DNA of 64,000 bases from Actinomadura terrae (GTDB lineage: Bacteria > Actinomycetota > Actinomycetes > Streptosporangiales > Streptosporangiaceae). Below are positions 52,937-62,116 of this stretch, piece after piece. Location of the stretch: assembly GCF_022751215.1 (NCBI RefSeq), contig NZ_JAICDG010000003.1:372001-436000 (forward strand), read 5' to 3'. Position 1 is the stretch's first letter. Every line of letters starts with the position of its first letter. The translations under genes and the position numbers were made by a program. The notes below the pieces were generated by a model that worked only from the letters and a program-made list of their open reading frames with translations, was not told the origin of the DNA and made no database searches.

Positions 52937-54994
52937 TCAGTCGCGGAATCGGCGTCCGGTCACCTTCTCGGAGATGCCGGTGCGGTCCAGGTACGGGGTG
53001 ATTCCTCCCAGGTGGAACGGCCAACCGGCGCCGAGGAGCATGCAGAGGTCGACGTCCTCGGGGGCCGCGACGACCTTCTCGTCCAGCATGAGACGGACCT
53101 CGTCGGCGAGCGCGGCGAGCGCGCGGTCGAGCACCTGCTCCTCGGTGGACGGGCGCGCCCCGCCCGCGAAGATCTCCACCGCCTCGGGGTCGAGGGTGAG
53201 GTCGGGCCGGTACACGCCGGGCTTGCCGGACGCGACGAGCTTGGCGAGGTTGTCCGACAGCGGGAAGCGGTCGGGGAACGCGGCGTGCAGCGTCTCGTTG
53301 ACGTGCAGCGCGATCGCGGGACCGACCAGCCCCATCAGCACGAACGGCGGCATCGGCAGCCCGAGCGGCCCCGCCGCGCGCTCGGCGACCTCGATCGGCG
53401 TGCCCTCGTCCACCGCCGCGACGATCTCGGCGAGCAGCCGCAGCAGGACGCGGTTCACCACGAACGCCGGGGCGTCCTTGACAAGCACGCACGACTTCTT
53501 CAGCGCCTTGCCCGTCGCGAACGCGGTGGCCAGCGTCGCGTCGTCGGTCCGCTCGCCCCGGACGACCTCCAGCAGCGGCAGCACCGCGACCGGGTTGAAG
53601 AAGTGGAATCCGACGACGCGCTCGGGGTGCCGCAGCCCCGCGGCCATCTCGGTCACCGACAGCGACGAGGTGTTGGTCGCCAGCACGCACTCGGCCGACA
53701 CGTGCTCCTCGACCTCGGCGAACACCGCGCGCTTGACCGACATCTCCTCGAAGACCGCCTCGATGACGAGGTCGGCGCCCGCGAACGCGTCCTTGGTGAG
53801 CGAGCCGGTGACGAGCGCCTTGAGGCGGTTCGCCTTGTCGGCGGTGATCCGTCCCTTGGCGAGCAGCTTGTCGATCTCGGCGTGCGCGTGGCCGACGCCC
53901 CTGTCCAGGCGCTCCTGGTCGAGGTCGGTCATGACGACCGGCACCTCCAGGCGGCGCGCGAACAGCAGCGCGAGCTGCGAGGCCATCAGGCCCGCGCCGA
54001 CGACGCCGACCTTGGTGACGGGACGGGCGAGCGCGGCGTCCGGCGCCCCGGCGGGCTTCTTCGCACGCTTCTGCGTGAGGTCGAACGCGTACAGCCCGGC
54101 GCGCAGCTCGTCGCTCATGATGAGGTCGGCGAGCGCCTCGTCCTCGGCGGCGAAGCCCTCGTCGCGGGTGCGGTCCTTGGCGGCGGCGACCAGGTCGACG
54201 GCCTTCACGTAGGACGGGGCGGCGCCGTGCAGCCGTCCGTCCACGTTCCAGCGGGCGAGCGCGACCGCGTCGTCCCACGCCTTGCCGGTGTCGACCTCGG
54301 GACGCTCGACGACGATCTCGCCCTTCAGGACGCGGGCCGTCCAGGCGAGGGACTCCTCCAGGAAGTCGGCCGAGTCGAAGATCGCGTCGGCGATGCCCAG
54401 CTCGTGCGCCTGCGGGCCCTTGAGCATCCGGTTCTGCGCGAGCGGGTTGTCGATGATGACCTTGAGCGCCTTCTCCGCGCCGATCAGGCGGGGGAGCAGG
54501 TACGTCCCGCCCCAGCCGGGGACGAGGCCGAGGAACGCCTCGGGCAGCGCGAACGCCGTGACGCCGGTGGAGACCGTCCGGTACGAGCAGTGCAGGCCGA
54601 TCTCGACGCCGCCGCCCATCGCCGCGCCGTTGTAGTAGGCGAACGACGGGACGTGCAGCTCGCCGAGCCGCCGGAACACGTCGTGGCCCAGTTTGCCGAC
54701 GGCCGCCGCGTCCGCCCGGTCGGCGATCAGCGGGACGCCCTTGAGGTCGGCGCCGACCGCGAAGATGAACGGCTTGCCGGTGACGCCGACGGCGACGATG
54801 TCGTCCCGTCCGGCCACGGTGTCGAGCGCCGCGCCCAGTTCGGTGAGGCCGCGCGGGCCGAACGTGCTCGGCCGGGTGTGGTCGTGCCCGTTGTCGAGCG
54901 TGATCAGCGCGAGCGTCCCGGCGCCGTACGGGAGCGCCACGTCGCGCACCAGCGCGTGGGTCACGACCTCGTCGGCGAAGATGTCGGGGTTCAC
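52937..54994 (-). CDS. fadB: Fatty-acid oxidation multienzyme FadB (enoyl-CoA hydratase / 3-hydroxyacyl-CoA dehydrogenase)
   Basis: 685 aa from a GTG that overlaps the thiolase stop (GTGA). The N-terminal hydratase domain has FIFAVGADLKGVP, AAMGGGVEIGLHCSYR and PEAFLGLVPGWGGTYLLPRLIG. The dehydrogenase follows from about residue 325: VGVVGAGLMASQLALLFA (NAD), LATNTSSLSV, HFFNPVAVLPLLEV and KSCVLVKDAPAFVVNRVL. It catalyses two steps of beta-oxidation, with thiolase as the next. Hydratase/crotonase and HAD motifs are intact. Confidence 0.95.
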   Translation of the reverse strand: MNPDIFADEVVTHALVRDVALPYGAGTLALITLDNGHDHTRPSTFGPRGLTELGAALDTVAGRDDIVAVGVTGKPFIFAVGADLKGVPLIADRADAAAVGKLGHDVFRRLGELHVPSFAYYNGAAMGGGVEIGLHCSYRTVSTGVTAFALPEAFLGLVPGWGGTYLLPRLIGAEKALKVIIDNPLAQNRMLKGPQAHELGIADAIFDSADFLEESLAWTARVLKGEIVVERPEVDTGKAWDDAVALARWNVDGRLHGAAPSYVKAVDLVAAAKDRTRDEGFAAEDEALADLIMSDELRAGLYAFDLTQKRAKKPAGAPDAALARPVTKVGVVGAGLMASQLALLFARRLEVPVVMTDLDQERLDRGVGHAHAEIDKLLAKGRITADKANRLKALVTGSLTKDAFAGADLVIEAVFEEMSVKRAVFAEVEEHVSAECVLATNTSSLSVTEMAAGLRHPERVVGFHFFNPVAVLPLLEVVRGERTDDATLATAFATGKALKKSCVLVKDAPAFVVNRVLLRLLAEIVAAVDEGTPIEVAERAAGPLGLPMPPFVLMGLVGPAIALHVNETLHAAFPDRFPLSDNLAKLVASGKPGVYRPDLTLDPEAVEIFAGGARPSTEEQVLDRALAALADEVRLMLDEKVVAAPEDVDLCMLLGAGWPFHLGGITPYLDRTGISEKVTGRRFRD

Positions 54995-56193
54995 TTGCCG
55001 CCCTCCCAGTTCACGTTCTCCCAGAGGACGGTGCCGCCCATCCCCATGCCGACGCACATCGTCGTGATGCCGTACCGGACGTCCGTCCGCTCCTCGAACA
55101 GCCGCGAGAGCTGGTTCATCAGCCGGACACCGGACGCGGCCAGCGGGTGGCCGAGCGCGATCGCGCCGCCCCACGGGTTCACCCGCGCGTCGTCGTCGGC
55201 GATCTTGAAGTGCTCCAGGAACGCCAGCACCTGCACGGCGAACGCCTCGTTGATCTCGATGAGGCCGATGTCGTCCATGGTCAGCGCGTTGCGGGCGAGC
55301 AGCCGCTCGGTCGCCGGGACCGGTCCGACGCCCATCACCTCCGGCTCCACGCCGGCGAAGGAGAAGTCGACCAGCCGCATCCGCGGGGCGAGGCCGAGGT
55401 CGGCAGCGACGTCCTCGGCGGCCAGCAGGCACGCGGTCGCGCCGTCGTTGAGCCCGGCCGCGTTCCCGGCCGTGACGTTGCCGTGCGGGCGGAACGGCGT
55501 CTTCAGCTTCGCGAGGTCTTCGACGGTAGTGCCGGGGCGCGGCGGCTCGTCCTCGGTGGCGAGGCCCCAGCCCTGCTCCACCGAGCGCACCGCCGTCGGG
55601 ACGAGGTCGGGCTGCACGCGCCCGGCCGCGTACGCCTCGGCGACCTTCGCCTGGCTGCGCGCCGCGTAGGCGTCCGCGCGCCGCTTGGTGATGCCCGGGA
55701 ACCGGTCGTGCAGGTTCTCCGCCGTCGACCCCATGACCAGCGCGGACGGGTCCACGAGCCGGTCGGCGAGGAAGCGCGGGTTCGGGTCGACGCCCTCGCC
55801 CATCGGGTGCCGGCCCATGTGCTCGACGCCGCCCGCGATCACGACGTCGTAGGAGCCGAACGCGATCCCCGCGCCGGACGTCGTCACCGCCGTCATCGCG
55901 CCCGCGCACATCCGGTCGATCGCGTAGCCGGGCACGCTCTTCGGCAGCCCGGCGAGGACGGCGGCGGACCGTCCGATCGTCAGGCCCTGGTCGCCCGTCT
56001 GCGTCGTGGCGGCGATCGCGACCTCGTCCACCCGCTCGGGCGGCAGGGACGGGTTGCGGCGCAGCAGCTCCCGGATCGCGCGGACGACCAGGTCGTCTGC
56101 GCGCGTCTGCGCGTACAGGCCCTTCGGGCCGGCCTTGCCGAACGGCGTGCGGACGCCGTCGACGAACACGACGTCGCGTGCGGTGCGAGGCAC
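54991..56193 (-). CDS. fadA: Acetyl-CoA acyltransferase (thiolase) FadA
   Basis: 400 aa from a GTG at 56193 with GGGAGG eight bases upstream. It thiolytically cleaves 3-ketoacyl-CoA. Catalytic Cys in AIDRMCAGAMTAV, GNVTAGNAAGLNDGA, NPWGGAIALGHPLAASG (His) and second Cys in TTMCVGMGMGGT. It is the first gene of the fadA-fadB unit. Two TTACTCGTCGGTAA-like sites lie just upstream, 39-76 bases before the start. Confidence 0.96.
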   Translation of the reverse strand: MPRTARDVVFVDGVRTPFGKAGPKGLYAQTRADDLVVRAIRELLRRNPSLPPERVDEVAIAATTQTGDQGLTIGRSAAVLAGLPKSVPGYAIDRMCAGAMTAVTTSGAGIAFGSYDVVIAGGVEHMGRHPMGEGVDPNPRFLADRLVDPSALVMGSTAENLHDRFPGITKRRADAYAARSQAKVAEAYAAGRVQPDLVPTAVRSVEQGWGLATEDEPPRPGTTVEDLAKLKTPFRPHGNVTAGNAAGLNDGATACLLAAEDVAADLGLAPRMRLVDFSFAGVEPEVMGVGPVPATERLLARNALTMDDIGLIEINEAFAVQVLAFLEHFKIADDDARVNPWGGAIALGHPLAASGVRLMNQLSRLFEERTDVRYGITTMCVGMGMGGTVLWENVNWEGGK

Positions 56194-56231
56194 GGTGTCG
56201 TCCTCCCTGCGCTGGTGGGTCGGCGACGAGA

Positions 56232-56269
56232 TTACTCGTCGGTAACCGGACCATCGTACTCGTCGGTAA
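56232..56269. promoter_or_regulatory. Two tandem operator-like sites in front of fadA
   Basis: TTACTCGTCGGTAA (56232-56245) and GTACTCGTCGGTAA (56256-56269), 24 bases apart. The first is an imperfect dyad TTAC(T)-N-(G)GTAA. They fall inside the last codons of the sensor-kinase gene, giving its C-terminal LTDEYDGPVTDE repetition. Such TTAC-N-GTAA sites in front of actinobacterial beta-oxidation genes are bound by TetR-type acyl-CoA regulators; binding here is inference. Confidence 0.65.
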
Positions 56270-57455
56270 GCGCGTGCGCACGCGGTGGGGGCACGGCGCG
56301 GTCCGCGGCGGGCAGCCGCAGGGTGATCGACAGGCCGCCCTCGGCGCGCGGGACCGTCTCGATCGTCCCGCCGTGCGCGCCGACCACCGCCCGCACGATC
56401 GACAGGCCGAGGCCCGCGCCGTCCGCCGACCCGGTCCGCGCCCGTGCCCCGCCGTCCGCGCGCAGCCGCCGGAACGGCTCGAAGATCGACCCCACCTCGT
56501 AGGACGGGACGGGCCGCCCGGTGTTCACGACCTGGAGGAACACGTCGTTTCCCGTGGTTCCTGTGCGCACCCAGATCCGTCCGGCGGGCACGTTGTACTT
56601 CAGCGCGTTCTCCAGCAGGTTGACCGCGCACCGCTCCAGCAGGACGGGGTCCCCGTCCACCACCGCCGGGCCGAGCCGCGTCTCCACGTCCACGTCGTCG
56701 CGGACGTCGAGCTGGTCGAGGGCGCTGCGCACGACGTCCGGCAGCGGAGTGCCCGTGCGCGTGCCGAGCTCGTGCTCGGACCGCGCGAGCAGCAGCAGCC
56801 CCTCGATCAGCCGCTCGTGCCGCGCGGTGTTGCCGAGCAGCACGTCCGCGAGGACCTTGGTCTCCGGCGGGCTCTTGCCGCTCGCCAGCGCGACCTCCAG
56901 CACGGTCCGGTTGATGGTCAGCGGCGTCCGCAGCTCGTGCGAGGCGTTCGCGACGAACCGCCGCTGCGTGTCGAACGCGCGGTGCAGCCGGTCGAGCATG
57001 CCGTCGAAGGTGTCGGCCAGGTCCTTGATCTCGTCCTGCGGGCCGTCCAGCGCGATCCGCTCGTACAGGTTGCTCTCCGACAGCCGCCGCGCCGTCGCCG
57101 TCACCCGGTGCAGCGGCCGCAGCATCCGGCCCGCCACCACGTAGCCGATCACCACCGCGAGCACGCCGACCACGAACATCGTGACCAGCGAACTCTGGAG
57201 AAGCTGCTCCAGCATGTCGTGCTTCTGCCGGGTGGCCTCACGGTTCACCTCGGCCTTCAGCTCCTCCAGCCGCTGCGCCGTCGCCACGTCCTGGAGGCCC
57301 CGGAGCCGCACGACCGACGTCCCCGCCGTCGGGTAGCGCCGCTCGATCATCCGCGCCGTCAGCAGGTACGTCACCGCGACCAGCACCGCCGACATCGCCA
57401 TGAACAGCGACCCGTACACCAGCGTCAACCGCGCCCGGACGCTCAGCCTCGGCAT
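56232..57455 (-). CDS. OmpR-type sensor histidine kinase
   Basis: 407 aa from an ATG overlapping the response-regulator stop (TGATG). Two membrane helices (LVYGSLFMAMSAVLVAVTYLL, about 11-31, and VTMFVVGVLAVVIGYVVAG, about 90-108) flank a small extracellular loop. HAMP then HisKA with the phospho-acceptor in RRFVANASHELRTPLTINR and HATPase N/G boxes (NLLENALKYNVP, DGAGLGLSIVRAVVGAHGG). The last 12 residues repeat LTDEYDGPVTDE because the fadA operator repeats lie in the coding sequence. Confidence 0.94.
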   Translation of the reverse strand: MPRLSVRARLTLVYGSLFMAMSAVLVAVTYLLTARMIERRYPTAGTSVVRLRGLQDVATAQRLEELKAEVNREATRQKHDMLEQLLQSSLVTMFVVGVLAVVIGYVVAGRMLRPLHRVTATARRLSESNLYERIALDGPQDEIKDLADTFDGMLDRLHRAFDTQRRFVANASHELRTPLTINRTVLEVALASGKSPPETKVLADVLLGNTARHERLIEGLLLLARSEHELGTRTGTPLPDVVRSALDQLDVRDDVDVETRLGPAVVDGDPVLLERCAVNLLENALKYNVPAGRIWVRTGTTGNDVFLQVVNTGRPVPSYEVGSIFEPFRRLRADGGARARTGSADGAGLGLSIVRAVVGAHGGTIETVPRAEGGLSITLRLPAADRAVPPPRAHALTDEYDGPVTDE

Positions 57456-58114
57456 CACGCCTCCAGCCGGTAGCCGGACCCGGTGACCGTCTCGATCACG
57501 CCCGGCTCCCCGAGCTTGCGGCGCAGCGTCGCCATCGTCACCCGGACGATGTTGCTGAACGGGTCGATGTTCTCGTCCCAGGCCCGCTCCAGCAGCCGCT
57601 CGGCGCTCACCACCCCGCCGTCCGCGCGCAGCAGCTCCTCCAGGACGGCGAACTCCTTGTTGGTGAGCCGCAGCTCCCGCCCGTCCCGCTGCACCCTGCG
57701 GCGGTGCGGGTCCAGCCGGACGCCCCGCCGCTCCAGCACCGGCGGGACGGGCGTCCGCGACCGCCGCGCCAGCGCCCGCACCCGCGCGACCAGCTCCCCG
57801 AACACGAACGGCTTCGGCAGGTAGTCGTCCGCGCCCAGCATCAGCCCGTCCACCCGGTCGCCGACGCCGCCGGCCGCCGTCAGCATCAGGATCCGTGCGG
57901 CGTGCCGGCGCCCGGCCAGCTCCCGGCACACCTCGTCACCGTGGACGGCCGGAAGGTCCCGGTCGAGCACCACCACGTCGTACTCGTTGCGGGACGCGCG
58001 CTCCAGCGCCTCGTCCCCGTCGTAGACCACGTCGACCGCGATGGCCTGCTCCCGCAGCCCCTCCGCGATCGCGTCCGCCAGCACACGCTCGTCCTCGACG
58101 ATCAAAACGCGCAT
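57455..58114 (-). CDS. OmpR/PhoB-family response regulator
   Basis: 219 aa. Receiver with acidic pair VEDE, phospho-acceptor Asp 51 (VVVLDRDLPAVHG), Thr and Lys (MLTAAG, LPKPF). DNA-binding winged helix at residues about 125-219: RELRLTNKEFAVLEELLRAD, RVTMATLRRKLGEP, VTGSGYRLEA. It is the first gene of a two-gene operon with the kinase. Targets unknown. Confidence 0.95.
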   Translation of the reverse strand: MRVLIVEDERVLADAIAEGLREQAIAVDVVYDGDEALERASRNEYDVVVLDRDLPAVHGDEVCRELAGRRHAARILMLTAAGGVGDRVDGLMLGADDYLPKPFVFGELVARVRALARRSRTPVPPVLERRGVRLDPHRRRVQRDGRELRLTNKEFAVLEELLRADGGVVSAERLLERAWDENIDPFSNIVRVTMATLRRKLGEPGVIETVTGSGYRLEA

Positions 58115-58176
58115 GCGGCGAGCATGGCGGACCGGTGGTTAAACCCTGGTAAGTCCTGCTCAGGGCTGTCCGCGGG

Positions 58177-59076
58177 TCAGGGCTGGACGGCGTTGACCTC
58201 GTAGGTGGTGTCGGGCCCGGGCGGCGTGCTGAACCGGGCGTTCGGCAGGTAGAGCCGCTTGCCCCAGCGCGTGACGCTGGTCGGGACGTCGAAGCGCTTG
58301 TCGGTCAGCTTCTTCGTGACCTTCCCCTCGCCGCCGTCCCTGCTCAACTCGATGACGGCCACGGTGTTCAGCGCGTTCTGCACCGCGTACAGGGTGCGGC
58401 CGTCGCGCAGCACGCCGTCGCCGCTGGTGAGGACCTCGCCGTGCAGGTCCACCGCCTTCGTCACGCCCGTCGCGGGATCGACCTTGAACAGCTTTCCGGC
58501 GTTGGACTGGAGGAGCACGAGGGACTTGTGGTCCGGGCTGGTCGCGATGCCGTTCCCGTTGAACCCGGGCTGGAAGACGATGTCGCCGGTCAGCGGCACC
58601 TTCACCGCCTCGCCGTCGCCTTCGAGCGGCACCTTGTACAGAACCGGGTTGGTCGAGTCGCTGAACCAGGCGGCGTCGTCGGTCAGCACGACGTCGTTGA
58701 TGAAGGACGGGATCGTGTTCAGGTCGTAGGACTTGAGCAGCGCCCCGGTGCGCGTGTCGTAGACGCGGCCCGTCCCGCTTCGTCCGCCCGCCACGTACAG
58801 GCGTCCGTCGACGGTCTTCATCCCGAGTGAGGGCTTGCCCGCCCCCGGGCTGATCACCTCGCCCTTCCCGGTGCGCAGGTCCACGCGGTAGATGGCGCCG
58901 GTGGACCGCGAGCCGAGGAACGCCTCGCCCCGCGGGCTCGCCGTGATGCCCTCCGGCTGGAAGCCGTTGGGGAGCGGAATGGTGTCGGGCGGCGGCTCGG
59001 TGTCGCCGAGGGCGGTTCCTCCGATCGGCAGGACGAGACCGGCGGTCAGTGCGATGACGAGAGTTCGATACAACAT
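58177..59076 (-). CDS. Secreted SMP-30-like beta-propeller protein
   Basis: 299 aa from an ATG at 59076, with a signal peptide (TLVIALTAGLVLPIGGTALG). Beta-propeller of the SMP-30/gluconolactonase/YvrE type: PNGFQPEGITASPRGEAFLGS at the start, then repeated xDGRLYVAGG, NDVVLTDDAAWFSDSTNP, NGIATSPDHKSLVLLQ and TLYAVQNALNTVAVIEL. The repeated Gly-Asp/Asn-rich loops bind metal in relatives. Substrate not identified; it may also be a scaffold. It is separate from the two-component pair by 62 bases. Confidence 0.88.
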   Translation of the reverse strand: MLYRTLVIALTAGLVLPIGGTALGDTEPPPDTIPLPNGFQPEGITASPRGEAFLGSRSTGAIYRVDLRTGKGEVISPGAGKPSLGMKTVDGRLYVAGGRSGTGRVYDTRTGALLKSYDLNTIPSFINDVVLTDDAAWFSDSTNPVLYKVPLEGDGEAVKVPLTGDIVFQPGFNGNGIATSPDHKSLVLLQSNAGKLFKVDPATGVTKAVDLHGEVLTSGDGVLRDGRTLYAVQNALNTVAVIELSRDGGEGKVTKKLTDKRFDVPTSVTRWGKRLYLPNARFSTPPGPDTTYEVNAVQP

Positions 59077-59270
59077 GCCGCCAACATTCACCGGTTCCCC
59101 CGTCCGCACCATCGCGATCCGCGTCATCCGCTGTGCGATGCGTGCCGTCCCCGGTGCCGCGGGTGGGCTTTTCTCTACCCCGATGCACCGGCAGCCCTCG
59201 TCGAGCCGGTGCGGCGAAATCCCCAGCGTTAATGCCGAGCGTTCAAGATCAACGAAGAATGGAGCAGACG

Positions 59271-60201
59271 ATGATTCGGTTCGGCGCGACGGGGATGATC
59301 GGTATCGCGGTGCTCACCGCCACGACGGGAACGGCGTCGGCGGCACCGGGGGCCGCGGGCGGGACGACGCTCCAGCGGGACGCCGAGGCGATCCGGCGCA
59401 GTCGGCACACAAGCGGAGACCAACACCCCGGCGGAGACGGCGCGGTCCCGCGCCACTGTCGCCGACCTGCGGACGAACCGTCCGATCTTGTACGGCGCCT
59501 ACTTCCGCGGGGCAGCAACACCAAGACCTACGTCGCGACCACGATCCTGCAACTCGCTGGTGAAGGACGGCTCGGCCTGGACGACACGATCGGCGAATGG
59601 CTGCCCGGCGTCGTCGAGGGCAACGGCAACCGCGGCAGCAAGATCACGATTCGGCAGTTGTTGCAGCACACCGGCGGCCTCTATGACTACGCCAACGACC
59701 TGGACTTCTTCACGGAGGAAGGATTCGCGAAGCACCGGTTCGATCATTATTCTCCCGCCGAGCTGGTCGCGTTGGCGATGCGGCACCGCCCAGGCTCCCA
59801 GCCGGGAGAGCGCAATCCCGACGGCACGTCGAAATGGAAATACTCCAACACCGGATACGTCCTCGCGGGAATGCTCATCGAACGGGTGGCCGGGCACTCC
59901 TGGGAGCGGGAGGCCACCCTCAGGATCGTCCGCCCGCTCGGCCTCCGGCACACCGGCTTCGCCCGGGGCCGCGAGTACCCCGTCCACACGCGCAGGGCTA
60001 CAACCAGTTCGCCCCCGGAGGCCCCCTCAGGGACGTCACCGACTTCGCCCACAACTGGGCGCACGGAGGCGACACCCTCGGCCACGCGACCCGCGAGGGC
60101 GTCGCCCCCCGACGGCCGCCGCAGCGTCACGGTCAGCGTGTCGACGCCCCGGAGGCCCAGGAGAAGGCGGTCGAGAAGACGATCGAGGACGCCCTCTGCT
60201 G
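59271..60201 (+). pseudogene. Broken serine hydrolase (beta-lactamase/D-Ala-D-Ala carboxypeptidase family)
   Basis: ATG at 59271 with GGAG upstream opens a signal peptide (GMIGIAVLTATTGTASAAPG). The catalytic SNTK (TSxxK-type SxxK) is in GSNTKTYVATTILQLA and the YSN in KWKYSNTGYVLAGMLIERVA; HTGG follows. But the frame between the signal peptide and SxxK is disturbed: the proper text (TPAETARSRATVADLRTNRP) is in another frame from about 59400 to 59510. After about 59990 the right text (AQGYNQFAPGGPLRDVTDF) again changes frame and the C-terminal third is missing. At least three frameshifts are needed, so it is non-functional unless sequencing errors explain it. Confidence 0.85.
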
Positions 60202-60206
60202 AAAAC

Positions 60207-60235
60207 GGCGGCCACCCCGTCCAGGGGTGGCCGCC
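60207..60235. terminator. Bidirectional terminator after the serine-hydrolase pseudogene and NmrA gene
   Basis: GGCGGCCACCCC (60207-60218) pairs perfectly with GGGGTGGCCGCC (60224-60235) around GTCCA. It is 5 bases past the pseudogene end and 6 bases before the stop of the convergent NmrA gene. Confidence 0.85.
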
Positions 60236-60240
60236 CCCCC

Positions 60241-61083
60241 TCATACCGCCCAACCGCCCTCGGCGGCGGTGGACGCGGCGAACTCGGCGAAGCTGCGCGG
60301 CGGCCGCCCCAGGGCACGCGGCACCCCGTCCGAGACGTGCTCGTCCTTCCCCTCCCTGAGCGGCTCGATGAGATCCGCGAACGCCGCCGCATCCGCGGGC
60401 GACCACCCCTGCCCGACGAGCTCGGCGACATACTCCTCGACCGACAACGGCACATAGCGGACGTCGCGCCCGGCCGCCTCGGAGATCGCGGCGGCCGCCT
60501 CGTCCAGCGTCACGGCCCGGGGCCCGGACAGCTCGTAGACCTGGCCGGAGTGCCCGCCCCCGGTCAGCGCGGCGACCACCACCGCCGCGATGTCCTCGGC
60601 GTCGACGAACGACGCGGCCCCAGCCCCACCGGGCAGCCGCAGCTCCCCGGCCCTGACCGCGTCGGCGAAGAACCCCTCACTGAAGTTCTGCGCGAACCAC
60701 CCGGGCCTGCTGATCGTCCACTCCAGCCCGCTCTCCCGGACGGCGGTCTCACCGTCGACGAGACCCTCCAGCATCCCGCCGGCGTCCTTGGCGTAACCGG
60801 GCACGTCGATCCCGCGCCCCGAGGCCAGCACGACCCGCCGCACCCCGAGCCGCACCGCCCGCTCGACGAACGGCCGCACGAGCGCCGTCCCGTCCAGCGG
60901 GACGATGTAGACGGCTTGCACGCCCTCCAGGGCGGCGTCCCAGGTGGAGCGATCCGTCCAGTCGAAGAAGTGTTCCCCGCCCCGTGCCGCCGCACGAACC
61001 GCCACCCCCTCCTCCCGCAGCCGCCGAGCCACGCGCCTGCCGGACTTGCCGGTCGCCCCGGTAACAAGAACCTGATGTCTCAT
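60241..61083 (-). CDS. NmrA-like NAD(P)-binding protein
   Basis: 280 aa from an ATG at 61083. NmrA/atypical SDR: VLVTGATGKSGRRVARRLREEG (GxxGxxG-type), YIVPLDGTALVRPFVERAVRLG, ASGRGIDVP, ISRPGWFAQNFSEGFF and VDAEDIAAVVVAAL. Typical length. Such proteins act as redox sensors or quinone/NADP-dependent reductases. It is divergent from an AraC regulator, 80 bases apart, which probably controls it; this is by position. Confidence 0.9.
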   Translation of the reverse strand: MRHQVLVTGATGKSGRRVARRLREEGVAVRAAARGGEHFFDWTDRSTWDAALEGVQAVYIVPLDGTALVRPFVERAVRLGVRRVVLASGRGIDVPGYAKDAGGMLEGLVDGETAVRESGLEWTISRPGWFAQNFSEGFFADAVRAGELRLPGGAGAASFVDAEDIAAVVVAALTGGGHSGQVYELSGPRAVTLDEAAAAISEAAGRDVRYVPLSVEEYVAELVGQGWSPADAAAFADLIEPLREGKDEHVSDGVPRALGRPPRSFAEFAASTAAEGGWAV

Positions 61084-61163
61084 GCCCCCAGCCAACCCCG
61101 CGCTGCTGAGACGATCCATGCCTGAAAAGCTCCACCTGATGTCTGACCGTCTAACCTGGCCGG

Positions 61164-62090
61164 ATGGACGCCGTATCGGAACTCCTGGCAGGCGTACGCG
61201 CTCGCGGCGCCGTCTTCCGCCGGACGATCATGCGCCCACCCTGGGCCCTCCGCATGACCAGCGGCGCCTCCCTGACCCTGGCGACGATGCTGGACGGCCA
61301 CGCCTGGATCGTCCCCGAGGGCCACGACCCGGTACGCATAGGCCCAGGCGACATAGCGGTGGTCCCCGGCGACGCCCCCTACACGGTGGCCGACGCCCCG
61401 ACAACGAAACCGACCCAGCAGATAACCACCGCCGACTACTGCCCCGGCCCGGGCCACACCCCCCGCACCTGCGGAGACCCCGCCGACGAAGCCCCCGTCC
61501 TCCTAAGCGGCGCCTTCGAACGCCGAGGAGAGTTGAGCGAACGCCTCCTCCGCGCCCTCCCACCCGTCCTGGTGGTCCCGGCCGAGGATGGCGCGTACCC
61601 GTCCCCAGAACTGATAGCCGCGGAGATCGCCAAAGACCGCCCAGGCCAGCAACTGGTCCTGGACCGCCTCCTGGACCTCATGCTCGTCTCCGCCCTCCGC
61701 ACATGGTTCGACACCCCGAACTCAACCGCCCCGGCCTGGTGCCGCGCACTGGACGACCCGATAGTGGGCACCGCACTGCGCCTCCTGCACGAATCTCCCG
61801 CCCACCCTTGGACGGTCGCAGACCTGGCCGCCAAGACCGGAGTGTCAAGAGCAGCCCTGGCCCGCCGCTTCACCACCCAGGTAGGCGAACCCCCAATGTC
61901 CTACCTGACCAGCTGGCGAATAGCCCTCGCCGCCGACCTCCTAAAGGAAACCGACGAAACCGTCTCCGCAATCGCCAGAAAAGTAGGCTACGCCAACGCC
62001 TTCGCCCTGAGCGTGGCCTTCAAACGCCTAAAAGGAACCCGCCCCACAACCCACCGAACCACCACTACGCACCCCTGGCCCCCAGCGTAG
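61164..62090 (+). CDS. AraC family regulator with cupin domain
   Basis: 308 aa. N-terminal cupin-type domain (RRTIMRPPWALRMTSGASL, VRIGPGDIAVVPGDAPYTV) with ADYCPGPGHTPRTCGDPADEAP in the middle. The C-terminal AraC HTH reads WTVADLAAKTGVSRAALARRF and ETVSAIARKVGYANAFALSVAFKRLKGTRP. Divergent from an NmrA-like gene. Ligand unknown. The ORF's codon use is slightly less GC-biased at third positions, with several AAA/ATA codons near the end. Confidence 0.92.
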   Translation: MDAVSELLAGVRARGAVFRRTIMRPPWALRMTSGASLTLATMLDGHAWIVPEGHDPVRIGPGDIAVVPGDAPYTVADAPTTKPTQQITTADYCPGPGHTPRTCGDPADEAPVLLSGAFERRGELSERLLRALPPVLVVPAEDGAYPSPELIAAEIAKDRPGQQLVLDRLLDLMLVSALRTWFDTPNSTAPAWCRALDDPIVGTALRLLHESPAHPWTVADLAAKTGVSRAALARRFTTQVGEPPMSYLTSWRIALAADLLKETDETVSAIARKVGYANAFALSVAFKRLKGTRPTTHRTTTTHPWPPA

Positions 62091-62116
62091 GTTCCGAGTC
62101 GCGTCCTGTGGCCCTC

